Positions 17,008-24,576 of a stretch of DNA of 64,000 nt are shown here, piece after piece. Positions within the stretch are counted from its first letter, which is position 1. Each line of letters starts with the position of its first letter. Origin of the DNA: Reyranella massiliensis 521. Its GTDB lineage: Bacteria > Pseudomonadota > Alphaproteobacteria > Reyranellales > Reyranellaceae. A program made the translations under genes and the position numbers. Where the stretch lies: contig NZ_HE997181.1 of the NCBI RefSeq assembly GCF_000312425.1, positions 1,733,829 through 1,797,828 of the forward strand. Direction: 5' to 3'. The notes beneath the pieces are model-generated. The model made no database searches, was not told the DNA's origin, and was given only the letters and a program-made list of their open reading frames with translations.

Positions 17008-17673
17008 ATGATCCAGACCTTCTTCAATCCCGAGATCATCGTCGCGGCCTGGCCGATCGTGATGTCGGGCCTGTGGAACACGATCCTCCTGTCGCTGATC
17101 GTGGTGCCGCTGGGACTGCTGGGCGGGCTGATCCTGGCGCTGCTGGCGTCGATCCGCCATCCGCTGGTGCGCTGGCCGCTGATGGCCTGGGTCGATTTCT
17201 TCCGCGCCTTCCCGCCGCTGGTGCTGCTGGTTCTGCTGTTCGCCGGCCTGCCTTTTGCAGGGCTGGAACTGGGCGGCTTTGCCTGCGTGGCCATCGCCTT
17301 CTTCCTCAACACCGGCTCCTACTACGGCGAGATCTTCCGTGCCGGCATCGATTCCGTACCCGCCGGCCAGGTCGAAGCGGCGCGCTCGACGGGCCTCAGC
17401 CGCATGCAGGCGATGCGCTACGTCGTGCTGCCCCAGGCCGTGCGCAACGTGCTGCCCGACCTGCTGTCCAACACCCTGGAGGTGGTGAAGCTCACCTCGC
17501 TGGGCAGCGTGGTCGCCGTGCCGGAACTGCTCTACGAGGCGCGGCAGGCGCAGAGCGTCACCTACAATCCGACACCCATCGTCATGGCGGCGGTGATCTA
17601 CTTCCTCATCCTGTGGCCGGTGGTCCGGCTGCTCAGCCGCCTGGAGAACCGCGCGCTGGCGGGTCGCCGCTAG
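17008..17673 (+). CDS. Amino-acid ABC importer, permease 2
   Basis: A 221-residue HisMQ-type membrane subunit, partner of the permease at 16317-16997. The FRAFPPLVLLVLLFAGLP segment and the EAA loop (EAARSTGLSRMQAMRYVVLPQA) are conserved. The open frame extends upstream, but the ATG at 17008 gives the correct length and lies 11 bases after permease 1. Its stop overlaps by three bases the stop of the convergent MliC-like gene. No terminator-like hairpin is seen at that junction. Confidence 0.92.
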   Translation: MIQTFFNPEIIVAAWPIVMSGLWNTILLSLIVVPLGLLGGLILALLASIRHPLVRWPLMAWVDFFRAFPPLVLLVLLFAGLPFAGLELGGFACVAIAFFLNTGSYYGEIFRAGIDSVPAGQVEAARSTGLSRMQAMRYVVLPQAVRNVLPDLLSNTLEVVKLTSLGSVVAVPELLYEARQAQSVTYNPTPIVMAAVIYFLILWPVVRLLSRLENRALAGRR

Positions 17674-18062
17674 CTCTTCGCGGCGACGCAGCCGGTGTAG
17701 GTCATCGTCTTGCCTTCTTCGACGAAGGCGGTGTCGCCCTTGCCCCAGAACACGAAGGATTCGTCGGCGTTGGCGTAGCGAATGCCCGAGCCCGAGAGGG
17801 TTTGCGGCACGCTGAGCTTCCGACCATCGCTCAACGAGACGTCGACGCGGCCGCCAGGGATCGGCTGGCCGTTCGGCGCCGTACGTGTCGGGCCGTTGAA
17901 ATACTCGGCGGCGATCGTCTTGTTCTGCGCACACGTGTAGCGAACGCTCGCCACGGGCTGCTCGGCCGCTGCTGGTTTGACCGGAGAGCCGCTGCTGCAG
18001 GCGGCGGCAGCGGCGCAAGCCAGTGGCAGGAGAGATCGAACTGTCGCTCTGCGCATGGTCAT
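17670..18062 (-). CDS. MliC-family (C-type lysozyme inhibitor-like) lipoprotein
   Basis: A 130-residue envelope protein with a signal peptide and a probable lipobox (AAAAC, about residue 22). The MliC/PliC beta-barrel pattern is clear: VRYTCAQNKTIAAEYFN near the start, LSDGRKLSVPQTLSGSGIRYAN, then FVFWGKGDTAFVEE, with a final YTGC pairing with the first Cys. Members block host C-type lysozyme in the periplasm. Starts at 18062 or 18056 are both possible. It is divergent from the Bug gene at 18144 and convergent with the ABC permease. Confidence 0.85.
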   Translation of the reverse strand: MTMRRATVRSLLPLACAAAAACSSGSPVKPAAAEQPVASVRYTCAQNKTIAAEYFNGPTRTAPNGQPIPGGRVDVSLSDGRKLSVPQTLSGSGIRYANADESFVFWGKGDTAFVEEGKTMTYTGCVAAKS

Positions 18063-18143
18063 CGTCTCCCGGGCTGGATCGTCGACTGCCTATCCCATAG
18101 CCTACATCGAACGGCGACACATAACGCCAGGGAGGAACTACCG

Positions 18144-19112
18144 ATGCATTGGATCGTCCGCATGCTTGCGGGCTGCCTGCTGGCCTTTGGTCTCGTCCAG
18201 CACACCGCAGCGCAAACCAACTGGCCCGAGAAGCCCGTGAAACTGGTGGTCGGCTTCACCGCCGGCAGCGCCACCGACGTCACCGCGCGCCTGTTCGCGC
18301 AGAAATTCACCGAAGCCTGGGGCCAGCCGGTGGTGGTCGAGAACATTGCCGGTAATTCCGGCGCCATCGGCGTCGATCGCGTCGCCAAGGCGGCGCCCGA
18401 CGGCTACACGCTGATGTGGTCGGGCAATGCCGCCATCACGATCCTGCCCAGCATGCAGGCACTGCCTTTCGATCCCCTGAAGGACCTGACGCCGATCTCG
18501 ACCTCGCTGGTCATGCCGTCGGTCTTCGTGGTGAACAACGATCTGCCGGTGAAGTCGATTGCCGATCTGATCGCCTATGCCAAGGCCAACCCCGGCAAGC
18601 TCTCCTACGGCACGCCGGGCGTCGGTACGCCGCAGCATATCGCGGGCGAACTGTTCGCCCATCTCGCCGGGATCAAGATGGAGCATATCCCCTACCGCGG
18701 CGCCAACCTCACCGACGTGATGAGCGGTGTCGTGCCGGTGGGTATTCAGAACGCAGGTGCCGCCATGCCGCTGGTGCGCGACGGCCGGGTGCGCGGCATT
18801 GCCGTCACGTCACTGAAGCGCACCGCTTCGGCACCCGATCTGCCGACCTTGGCGGAGCAGGGCTTTCCGGGATTCGAGGCGACGTCGTGGTTCGCGCTGA
18901 TGGGACCGGCCGGACTGCCCAAGCCCATCGTCGACAAGGTGCGGGCGGAATCGCTGAAGGCGCTGGCCGATCCGGAACTGAAGAAGAAGATTGCCGCGAT
19001 GGGTCTCGACCTGGTCGGCAGCACGCCCGAGGAGACCCGCGCGGCCATCGCGGCCGACATCCCGAAGTGGGCCAAGGTGATCAAGGACGCGGGCATCAAG
19101 CCGGGCCAGTAG
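18144..19112 (+). CDS. Bug/TctC-family periplasmic substrate-binding protein (orphan)
   Basis: A 322-residue secreted receptor, the second Bug protein of the window. A signal peptide ends near TAAQT; the mature part has WPEKPVKLVVGFTAGSATDVTAR, VVENIAGNSGAIG, APDGYTLMW, GTPQHIAGEL and HIPYRGANLTDV. The start is the ATG at 18144, six bases after GGAGGAA. No TctA/TctB genes are adjacent, so the transporter partner must be elsewhere or the protein acts as a sensor. The next gene begins 63 bases later on the same strand. Confidence 0.92.
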   Translation: MHWIVRMLAGCLLAFGLVQHTAAQTNWPEKPVKLVVGFTAGSATDVTARLFAQKFTEAWGQPVVVENIAGNSGAIGVDRVAKAAPDGYTLMWSGNAAITILPSMQALPFDPLKDLTPISTSLVMPSVFVVNNDLPVKSIADLIAYAKANPGKLSYGTPGVGTPQHIAGELFAHLAGIKMEHIPYRGANLTDVMSGVVPVGIQNAGAAMPLVRDGRVRGIAVTSLKRTASAPDLPTLAEQGFPGFEATSWFALMGPAGLPKPIVDKVRAESLKALADPELKKKIAAMGLDLVGSTPEETRAAIAADIPKWAKVIKDAGIKPGQ

Positions 19113-19151
19113 ACAGTACGGCTGGCCGGCTCCGGCCGCGAGGAGTAGGAT

Positions 19152-19176
19152 TGCACGATCGCAAGGGGATCGTGCA
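19152..19176 (+). promoter_or_regulatory. Hairpin presenting a ribosome-binding site in its loop
   Basis: A perfect 9-bp stem, TGCACGATC at 19152-19160 and GATCGTGCA at 19168-19176, encloses the loop GCAAGGG. The AAGGGG ribosome-binding sequence spans the loop edge, and the last stem base is the A of the ATG of the next gene. Such a structure could modulate its translation. No T-run follows, so it is not a normal terminator. Confidence 0.5.
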
Positions 19177-19529
19177 TGTCGGGCAGATCCATCCTCATGG
19201 CTGTTGCGCTCAGCCTCTGGTTTCTCATCTCGGTGGTCGTCTTTGCGACCGTGGCCTATGTCGGCTTTATTGGCGTGGGCGTCGTCGGCCTCTTGATGTG
19301 GGGCATCTGGACGCTGGTCGAGTTCGATACCGACGCTCCCATGGAAAGCGAGCTTTCGGCCGGCCTTCTGGCCCGTCAGGTCCAGGCGAAGGCGGGGCGG
19401 TCGAGCAACGAACATCCGTCTTCGTTGGACGAACGGCTGCTCGCCACACAATCCGTACGCCTCTACCGCAATCTCGGGGCGGCGCTGATGGTGGTCGGTT
19501 TCGGCGGGTTCCTGCTTTTCCAGGTCTGA
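19176..19529 (+). CDS. Small membrane protein, 117 aa, unknown
   Basis: I do not recognise this protein. It has a long hydrophobic region at residues 7-47, probably two transmembrane helices, then an acidic/polar loop (EFDTDAPMESEL to SLDERLLATQSV) and a third hydrophobic segment at the C-terminus (LGAALMVVGFGGFLLF). Its start codon is the closing base of the hairpin at 19152-19176. It is convergent with the PepSY-like gene at 19555, with 25 bases between stops. An inner-membrane location is likely; function is unknown. Confidence 0.65.
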   Translation: MSGRSILMAVALSLWFLISVVVFATVAYVGFIGVGVVGLLMWGIWTLVEFDTDAPMESELSAGLLARQVQAKAGRSSNEHPSSLDERLLATQSVRLYRNLGAALMVVGFGGFLLFQV

Positions 19530-19554
19530 CCCTCACTCGATCACTACTCGCCGA

Positions 19555-19926
19555 TCACCATTCCTCGATCATTTGCCCGTTGGGCAGGATGGTGACTTTC
19601 TTGGGCACGCCCTGCGGGCGTGTCGGCACGGCATCGCGCGTGACGTCGGCCTTCCACGAACCGTCCGGCCGCTGCTGGAGCCGCTGGACCTTGTAGTCCT
19701 GGCTCTGGATGCGGTCGCGCGTCATGGATTGTGTATTGGGATAGGGCGCCGGGGGTGCCATCACGGGCGCGGGCGGCGGGGTCGGGGGCGGCGGCAGGGC
19801 GCCGGGCGACATCGTTTCGGGCATTCGACCGGCATTGCCGGCCGAACCTGGTGGGAGCTGGGCAAAAGCGGTCCCCGCGGCCACGACCATCGCCACCAGA
19901 GTGGCGGACATTGGAATGAGGCGCAT
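19555..19926 (-). CDS. Secreted proline-rich protein with PepSY-like C-terminus
   Basis: A 123-residue predicted periplasmic protein. It has a signal peptide ending at TAFAQ, a proline-rich linker (residues about 42-62) and a C-terminal segment RDRIQSQDYKVQRLQQRPDGSWKAD that aligns by eye with the two proteins at 20032-20349 and 23075-23380. That motif, I-x-x-x-GY-x-x-x-x-x-L-x-R-x-x-x-G-x-W, resembles a short PepSY-type domain. Function is unknown. It shows further divergence from the other two and ends with LPNGQMIEEW rather than a DSTG-type end. Confidence 0.65.
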   Translation of the reverse strand: MRLIPMSATLVAMVVAAGTAFAQLPPGSAGNAGRMPETMSPGALPPPPTPPPAPVMAPPAPYPNTQSMTRDRIQSQDYKVQRLQQRPDGSWKADVTRDAVPTRPQGVPKKVTILPNGQMIEEW

Positions 19927-19969
19927 GGGACATCATATGGGACGTCCCGGCCGCTTCGCCAGAGGCGCG

Positions 19970-20002
19970 AAAACGGGGCACCCCACCGGAGTGGGGCGCC
20001 CC
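19970..20002 (-). terminator. Rho-independent terminator for the PepSY-like gene
   Basis: Read on the minus strand, GGGGCGCCCCAC-tccg-GTGGGGTGCCCC forms a 12-position stem with one A/C mismatch and a four-base loop, followed by GTTTTCGC. It lies 30 bases beyond the stop of the gene at 20032-20349 and before the promoter side of the gene at 19555-19926. Confidence 0.75.
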
Positions 20003-20031
20003 GCCATCCGCGGGCAGCGAGGGTGTGGCGC

Positions 20032-20349
20032 CTACTGCTCGCGAATCTTTCCGGTCGAGTCGACCATCACCGCGACCTCGGCATTGTTCTTCATCGCCGT
20101 GCCGCTCCAGTTGCCGGCATTGTCGCGCTTGAGCTTCTTCACGCCGGTATAACCCTTGGCTTCGAGCGCGGCCTTGGCCGCCGCCTCGCCGGCTACCGGC
20201 TTGGTGGCCGGCGTGCCGCTTCCGGGCATGGTCGTCGTGCCGCCCGGCGCGCTCGGCGTGGTACCGGGCTGCGTCGTCGTCTGGGCGTAGGCGGCGCTGC
20301 CGATGCCAGCGGCTGCGATCAGGGCGAGCGTGGCGAAAGTGGTCCGCAT
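20032..20349 (-). CDS. Secreted PepSY-like small protein
   Basis: A 105-residue periplasmic protein. The open frame extends upstream, but the ATG at 20349 is preceded by AAGGAGG and opens directly into a signal peptide ending AAYAQ. A Thr/Pro/Gly-rich linker follows, then the domain KAALEAKGYTGVKKLKRDNAGNW, ending MVDSTGKIREQ. It is a clear paralogue of the protein at 23075-23380. PepSY-like domains occur in peptidase propeptides and small periplasmic proteins; the role here is unknown. The gene is divergent from the amidohydrolase at 20538. Confidence 0.75.
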   Translation of the reverse strand: MRTTFATLALIAAAGIGSAAYAQTTTQPGTTPSAPGGTTTMPGSGTPATKPVAGEAAAKAALEAKGYTGVKKLKRDNAGNWSGTAMKNNAEVAVMVDSTGKIREQ

Positions 20350-20478
20350 GTTGATCGTCCTCCTTCGAGGGTTGAGAGGGGTAGGTGGGCTGCCCGGACT
20401 CAACGTCGTCGCGCGCGCATGTGTTGCATCGAAAATCGCCGGCGACGAATGAAGCGCGACCCGTGCTAGGAGAGTGTT

Positions 20479-20525
20479 CGACGGCGCACTGCACGATGGC
20501 GCCACGACGGCGCACTGTACGACGG
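20479..20525 (+). repeat. Tandem 21-base direct repeat in the amidohydrolase leader
   Basis: CGACGGCGCACTGCACGATGG (20479-20499) recurs at 20505-20525 with two changes. The repeat period is 26 bases and the second unit ends 12 bases before the start of the amidohydrolase gene. It could be a regulator-binding array or simply a short duplication. Confidence 0.6.
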
Positions 20526-20537
20526 AGGACGAACGAC

Positions 20538-22058
20538 ATGGCGAAGGCGGCAATGACTGTGATCCGTGGCGGCCGCGTGCTCGATATCAAACGTCACGCG
20601 GCGCCCAAGGCCGACATCCTGGTGAAGGACGATACGATCGTCGAAATCGGCAGGCCCGGTCTTGCCGCACCGCCCGCGGCAACGATGCTCGATGCGCGCG
20701 ACCGATTGCTGCAGCCGGGATTGATCAACGGCCATACGCACAGCCATGGCAATCTCGCCAAGGGCATGATGGACCGCATCACGCTCGAACTGCTTCTGAC
20801 GGCCAGTCCCTATATGAGCGGTGCGCGCACGCTGGAGGACAAATATCTGTCGAGCCTGATCGGCGCTGCCGAGATGGTCCTGAAGGGATGCACCGCTGCC
20901 TACGATCTCGCGGCCGAGTTTCCGATGCCGACGGCCGAAGGGCTCGCGGCGATCGGCCAAGCCTATGCCGATATCGGCATGCGCGCGACCCTGGCGCCGA
21001 TGGTGGCCGACACCAGTTTCTTCGAGGCCATTCCCGGCCTGATGGATCGCCTGTCGCCGTCGCTGCGGAAGGAGGTCGAGCGCTATCGCCTGGCGCCCTA
21101 TAAGGCGAGCGTGGCGCAGATGAAGAAGGCGCTGCACGGCTGGAAGCTCGCATCGAAGGGCGTGCAGCTCGCCGTGGCGCCCACCATCCCGCATCACTGC
21201 AGCCGCGAATTCCTGCTGGCCTGCCTGAAACTCTCGAAGGACTACGGTACGGGCCTGCACAGCCATGTGGCGGAGTCCAAGGTGCAGGTGATCGCGGGTT
21301 ACCAGCTCTACGGCCGTTCGCTCGCCGCCTACATGGATTCGCTGGGCCTCGTCGGACCCGACTTCACCGTCGCGCATGGCGTGTGGCTCGACGGCGACGA
21401 CATGAAGCTGCTCGGCGATCGCGGCGCCTCGGTCTCGCACAATCCCGGCTCCAACATGCTGCTGGGCAACGGCATCGCCGACATGCGCGGCATGCTCGAT
21501 GCCAAGGTGAACGTAGGCATCGGCACCGACGGCGCGAGCTGCTCGGACAATCAGAACATGTACGAGAACATGCGGCTCGCCTCCATGGTCTCCAAGGTGC
21601 AGGGGCCGGATCGGCAGAACTGGATCTCGACGGAGGAAGTGCTCGAAGCCGCGACCGCGGGCAGCGCGCGCGCTCTGGGGCTGGGCGACCGCATCGGCAA
21701 GCTCGAAGCCGGCTACAAGGCCGACATCGTGTTCCTGGATCTCGGCCACGTGAACTGGATCCCGTTCAACGATCCGACCAACCAGATCGTGCATACCGAG
21801 GACGGCTCGGCCGTGCATTCGGTGATGATCGGCGGGCGCATGGTAGTCGAGAACCACAAGCTTCTCACCGTCGACCTGGCGCAGATTGCCAGGAAGGCCG
21901 AGAAGACGCGCGAGCGGCTTGCCAAGGGCCGCGCGCCGGCGAAGGCGCTCTACGACAGGCTGGAGAAGGTCGTGGGGACGTTCTGTCCGGGGCTGGCCAA
22001 GCAGCCTCTACACATCGACCGCTACGCCGGCGGCCACCATCACGGCCATGCGCATTAG
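20538..22058 (+). CDS. Amidohydrolase-family protein with His-rich C-terminal tail
   Basis: A 506-residue metal-dependent hydrolase of the same broad branch as the gene at 8318-9787. Metal ligands show as NGHTHSHGN (residue about 71), HSHVAESK, AHGVWLDGDD and GTDGASCSDN. Substrates of this group are amino-N-heterocycles or similar. The ATG at 20538 follows GGAGG; earlier in-frame sequence is intergenic. The last residues are GGHHHGHAH, five His in the final seven positions, which may bind metal. It is divergent from the PepSY-like gene and convergent (4-base overlap) with the membrane protein at 22055. Confidence 0.85.
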   Translation: MAKAAMTVIRGGRVLDIKRHAAPKADILVKDDTIVEIGRPGLAAPPAATMLDARDRLLQPGLINGHTHSHGNLAKGMMDRITLELLLTASPYMSGARTLEDKYLSSLIGAAEMVLKGCTAAYDLAAEFPMPTAEGLAAIGQAYADIGMRATLAPMVADTSFFEAIPGLMDRLSPSLRKEVERYRLAPYKASVAQMKKALHGWKLASKGVQLAVAPTIPHHCSREFLLACLKLSKDYGTGLHSHVAESKVQVIAGYQLYGRSLAAYMDSLGLVGPDFTVAHGVWLDGDDMKLLGDRGASVSHNPGSNMLLGNGIADMRGMLDAKVNVGIGTDGASCSDNQNMYENMRLASMVSKVQGPDRQNWISTEEVLEAATAGSARALGLGDRIGKLEAGYKADIVFLDLGHVNWIPFNDPTNQIVHTEDGSAVHSVMIGGRMVVENHKLLTVDLAQIARKAEKTRERLAKGRAPAKALYDRLEKVVGTFCPGLAKQPLHIDRYAGGHHHGHAH

Positions 22059-22390
22059 GCGCGATACTCTTCCCAGCCTCTGCGCCGATAGCCGTAGCGC
22101 ACAAGGCCGACCGCGACGATGCCGTTCAGGGCGAAGGCGCCGATCACGATGGCGAGCATTGTGATCAAGCCCGGCAGGGAGGAATCGAACAGATAGACGG
22201 AGAAGGCGAGGCCGACGATGGCGCCTACGGCGATGCCCGCCATCATGAGCAGCATCACGATGGCCAGAGAGTAGAGCCGGTTCGCCACGAGGTAGAGCGG
22301 GCCGCCCAGCGCGCCCCAGAAATACGCTCTCCGATTGAGGACGCGCACTTCGTCCGTAGCGGGATTGTCCAGTCGATAGCTTTTCAGCAC
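22055..22390 (-). CDS. Small membrane protein (DUF2628-like)
   Basis: A 111-residue protein with two or three hydrophobic segments (YLVANRLYSLAIVMLLMMAG and LITMLAIVIGAFALNGIVAV). The N-terminal RRAYFWGALGGPLYLVANRL resembles the FFWGPLYLL-type motif of DUF2628 proteins, which have no assigned function. It ends with a basic and aromatic tail (RYGYRRRGWEEYRA). The stop overlaps the amidohydrolase stop by four bases on the opposite strand. Identification is moderate; the protein is probably in the inner membrane. Confidence 0.65.
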   Translation of the reverse strand: MLKSYRLDNPATDEVRVLNRRAYFWGALGGPLYLVANRLYSLAIVMLLMMAGIAVGAIVGLAFSVYLFDSSLPGLITMLAIVIGAFALNGIVAVGLVRYGYRRRGWEEYRA

Positions 22391-22458
22391 GCAGTCACTT
22401 CCGGCAGTCGAGAGCGCGACGCTAGCATGGGTAGTAAAGAGAAGCCAACAATGCGACC

Positions 22459-23028
22459 TCAGGCTGCCGTCACGCCGATCAGGGAATCGTGCAGCCAGAA
22501 CATGAGGAAATAGGCGGCCGTCCCGAGCGCGACCACCAGCGCATCGTTGCCCGACCAGCCGACCTGTGGAGCACCGACGTCACCCCGCCGCTTCAGCGAA
22601 ATGCGGTCGTAGACTGCCCAGGCCAGCAGTCCGCCGAACAGCAGGATCGAACCGAGATCGCCGTTCACCAGCAGGTGCGATAGCGCCCAGGCCTTCACGG
22701 CGACCAGCATGGGATGGCGCAGCAGGGACTTGATGCGGCTGGGCGGCGAGTAGGTGGCGACCAGCGCCACGAAGGCGAACCACAGGAGGAACAGGGCGAT
22801 CGGATGGAAGATCGCACGTGGCGGGTTCCAGACCTGGATGTAGCCCGAGCCGCGATAGGCGCCGAAGCCCACCACGATCAGCACCAGGCCCGCCAGCGAG
22901 ACCAGCGAATAAAGGCCCTTGTAGGGACCTTCGCCCAACCGTCCGATCAAAGCGGCCCGGGAGTTGCGCAGGGTGCCGAACGTGTGGGCGCCGAGGAAGA
23001 GTGCGAGACCGAGAACGAGCCATACCAT
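22459..23028 (-). CDS. NnrU-family membrane protein
   Basis: A 189-residue polytopic membrane protein. The opening LGLALFLGAHTFG, the RNSRAALIGRLGEGPYKGLYSL block, HPMLVAVKAWALSHLLVNGD and the late LHDSLIGV match NnrU, a family found near denitrification genes in rhizobia and related to the methyltransferase-like isoprenylcysteine group. No nitric oxide reductase or other denitrification gene is in the window, so a link to nitrogen oxides is not supported by context. It stands alone, minus strand, with the PepSY-like gene upstream. Confidence 0.88.
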   Translation of the reverse strand: MVWLVLGLALFLGAHTFGTLRNSRAALIGRLGEGPYKGLYSLVSLAGLVLIVVGFGAYRGSGYIQVWNPPRAIFHPIALFLLWFAFVALVATYSPPSRIKSLLRHPMLVAVKAWALSHLLVNGDLGSILLFGGLLAWAVYDRISLKRRGDVGAPQVGWSGNDALVVALGTAAYFLMFWLHDSLIGVTAA

Positions 23029-23074
23029 GCCGCTGTCTTAGCACGGCTCGCCCGTGGAGGCTGAGTGCCTCCTG

Positions 23075-23380
23075 CTATTGCGACATCTGCGTGACGAGCC
23101 CGGTCGAATCGACCGAAACGGCGACTTCCTCGTTGTTCTTGGTCGCTCGTGCCCGCCAGCTGCCGTCGTTCTGACGCTTCAGCTCCTTGATGTTGGTATA
23201 GCCGCTGGCTTCGATCTGGGCCTGCGCCGAGGTGGCGCTTTGCGCCGTGCCGGGCATGCCGGCCGGCGGCACCGACGGCGTCGTCGCGGTGCCGGGCGAC
23301 GTGGGTGGCGTGCCTGTTTGCGCCAACACCAGAGAAGTGGAGGCCAGAAGGGCCGCGGCCGCCAATAGGACAGGTTTCAT
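23075..23380 (-). CDS. Secreted PepSY-like small protein, paralogue
   Basis: A 101-residue predicted periplasmic protein. From the ATG at 23380 it has a signal peptide (MKPVLLAAAALLASTS, cleavage near VLAQ), a Pro/Thr/Ser-rich linker, then AQIEASGYTNIKELKRQNDGSW and KNNEEVAVSVDSTGLV. The domain aligns almost residue by residue with the protein at 20032-20349. An alternative ATG at 23398 would add six residues. Function is unknown. The copy lies 2.7 kb from its closest paralogue, with an amidohydrolase, a membrane protein and NnrU between. Confidence 0.75.
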   Translation of the reverse strand: MKPVLLAAAALLASTSLVLAQTGTPPTSPGTATTPSVPPAGMPGTAQSATSAQAQIEASGYTNIKELKRQNDGSWRARATKNNEEVAVSVDSTGLVTQMSQ

Positions 23381-23448
23381 GGAAGGCACACTCCACATTA
23401 CTGATGCCTATCAATAATGCGGGGCGCCTCCCAACGTTGCATGCGGCC

Positions 23449-23838
23449 TCAGCCAAGATCCTCGGTCGATGCCTTGAAGGCGTAGCCGGGATCGCATCCC
23501 ATGACCTTCCGGAAGGTCTCGTCGACCAGACGGGCAATGGCGGCGGGCTGGTTGCCGCCCGTTCCGACCGTGGCGAAGGCATTGGCATCCCAATCGACCA
23601 GCGCGAGGTCGAGATCGTGCAGGGTCTCGAGCGCGCCGCTCAATTCGAGACGGCTGAGCGGATCGTCGGCGTAGGGGTAGGGCGCCAGGTTGATGGTTTC
23701 CGCCATGACCTGGATGGAGACATCCATGCCTTCGGCATTCACCGCTTCGAGAGTGCAGCAGAGCATGCCGCCTTCGTTCTTTTCACTGTAGATGTCGCCT
23801 ATCGCGGTGGCGATTGCCGCCGCCTGACCCTCGCTCAT
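23449..23838 (-). CDS. Conserved hypothetical protein, 129 aa
   Basis: I do not recognise this protein. It is acidic and soluble, with no signal peptide. Recognisable features are a CC pair (GGMLCCTLEA, about residue 27), an acidic middle (YADDPLSRLELSG) and a C-terminal helix (IARLVDETFRKVMGCDPG). It stands between the PepSY-like gene and a divergent MORN protein and has normal codon use for the window. No function is proposed. Confidence 0.6.
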   Translation of the reverse strand: MSEGQAAAIATAIGDIYSEKNEGGMLCCTLEAVNAEGMDVSIQVMAETINLAPYPYADDPLSRLELSGALETLHDLDLALVDWDANAFATVGTGGNQPAAIARLVDETFRKVMGCDPGYAFKASTEDLG

Positions 23839-23990
23839 CGTCTCTTTCCTTATCCTTAATAGTCATGGCCGGAGGGGCGCCTCAGCCTGAAAATGCCCCG
23901 CCGTCTCCATGATTCAGCCGCAGACGGGGGCAACTGTCTCAGGCGTAGCGCGTTCCATTTCGACGGTCGAGGGGGCCGTTGAGGGGTATC

Positions 23991-24545
23991 GTGAAAATTT
24001 CGCTAGTGCTCATATCGTCAGCTCTCGCACTGACAGTTCTTCCCGCCGCGGCTCAGCAAATTGCCGCTGCGAAGGCGGATTGCGTCGCCGATGAACCCGA
24101 TCCCGTCCAGATCAGTTGGGATGCACCGTGCGAGCAGGGAAACTGGCTGTTCGAGCCGGGGGTGGGTTGCCGCATGTGGGACTGGCATCCCGACCTCGAC
24201 GACAAAGCGAGCTGGACCGGCTCCTGCCGCGGTGTCTTGAAGGAAGGGACGGGCGTCGTGCAATGGACGGAGCACGGCCAGCTCATCGACCGCTTCGAAG
24301 GAACCTACCGCAACGGCCGTCGCGAGGGTGTCGGGCGCTATAGCTGGACGCCGACCGATTGGTTCGAGGGGACCTACGCCAACGACGTTCCCAACGGTCC
24401 CGGCACGGTGAAGCTGGGCGGCGTCACCCTCTCGGGCAACTGGCGCAACGGTTGTCTGGCCGTGGACGACAAGGTCGTCGCCATCGGTGTTTCCCGCGCA
24501 AGCTGCGAGGACATTCCTCGGAAAACGGCCGACCTGAAGAAATAG
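23991..24545 (+). CDS. Secreted MORN-repeat protein
   Basis: A 184-residue exported protein. The GTG at 23991 follows AGGGG and begins a signal peptide (MKISLVLISSALALTV, cleavage near AAAQ). The mature part has Cys-containing stretches (CEQGNWLFEPGVGCRMWDWH) and then MORN-type repeats with the Y-x-x-G-x-x-x-G-x-G pattern: YRNGRREGVGRY, YANDVPNGPGTV and GNWRNG. Such repeats form extended beta hairpins used for protein or lipid contacts. The partner is unknown. Convergent with the chromate-transporter operon. Confidence 0.8.
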   Translation: MKISLVLISSALALTVLPAAAQQIAAAKADCVADEPDPVQISWDAPCEQGNWLFEPGVGCRMWDWHPDLDDKASWTGSCRGVLKEGTGVVQWTEHGQLIDRFEGTYRNGRREGVGRYSWTPTDWFEGTYANDVPNGPGTVKLGGVTLSGNWRNGCLAVDDKVVAIGVSRASCEDIPRKTADLKK

Positions 24546-24576
24546 GCCGGCCGACAGGTCGTCAGCCCAAGCCGAA

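Noticed and set aside
22459-23028. Denitrification locus suggested by NnrU
   Set aside because: No nitrite, nitric oxide or nitrous oxide reductase gene is in the window.
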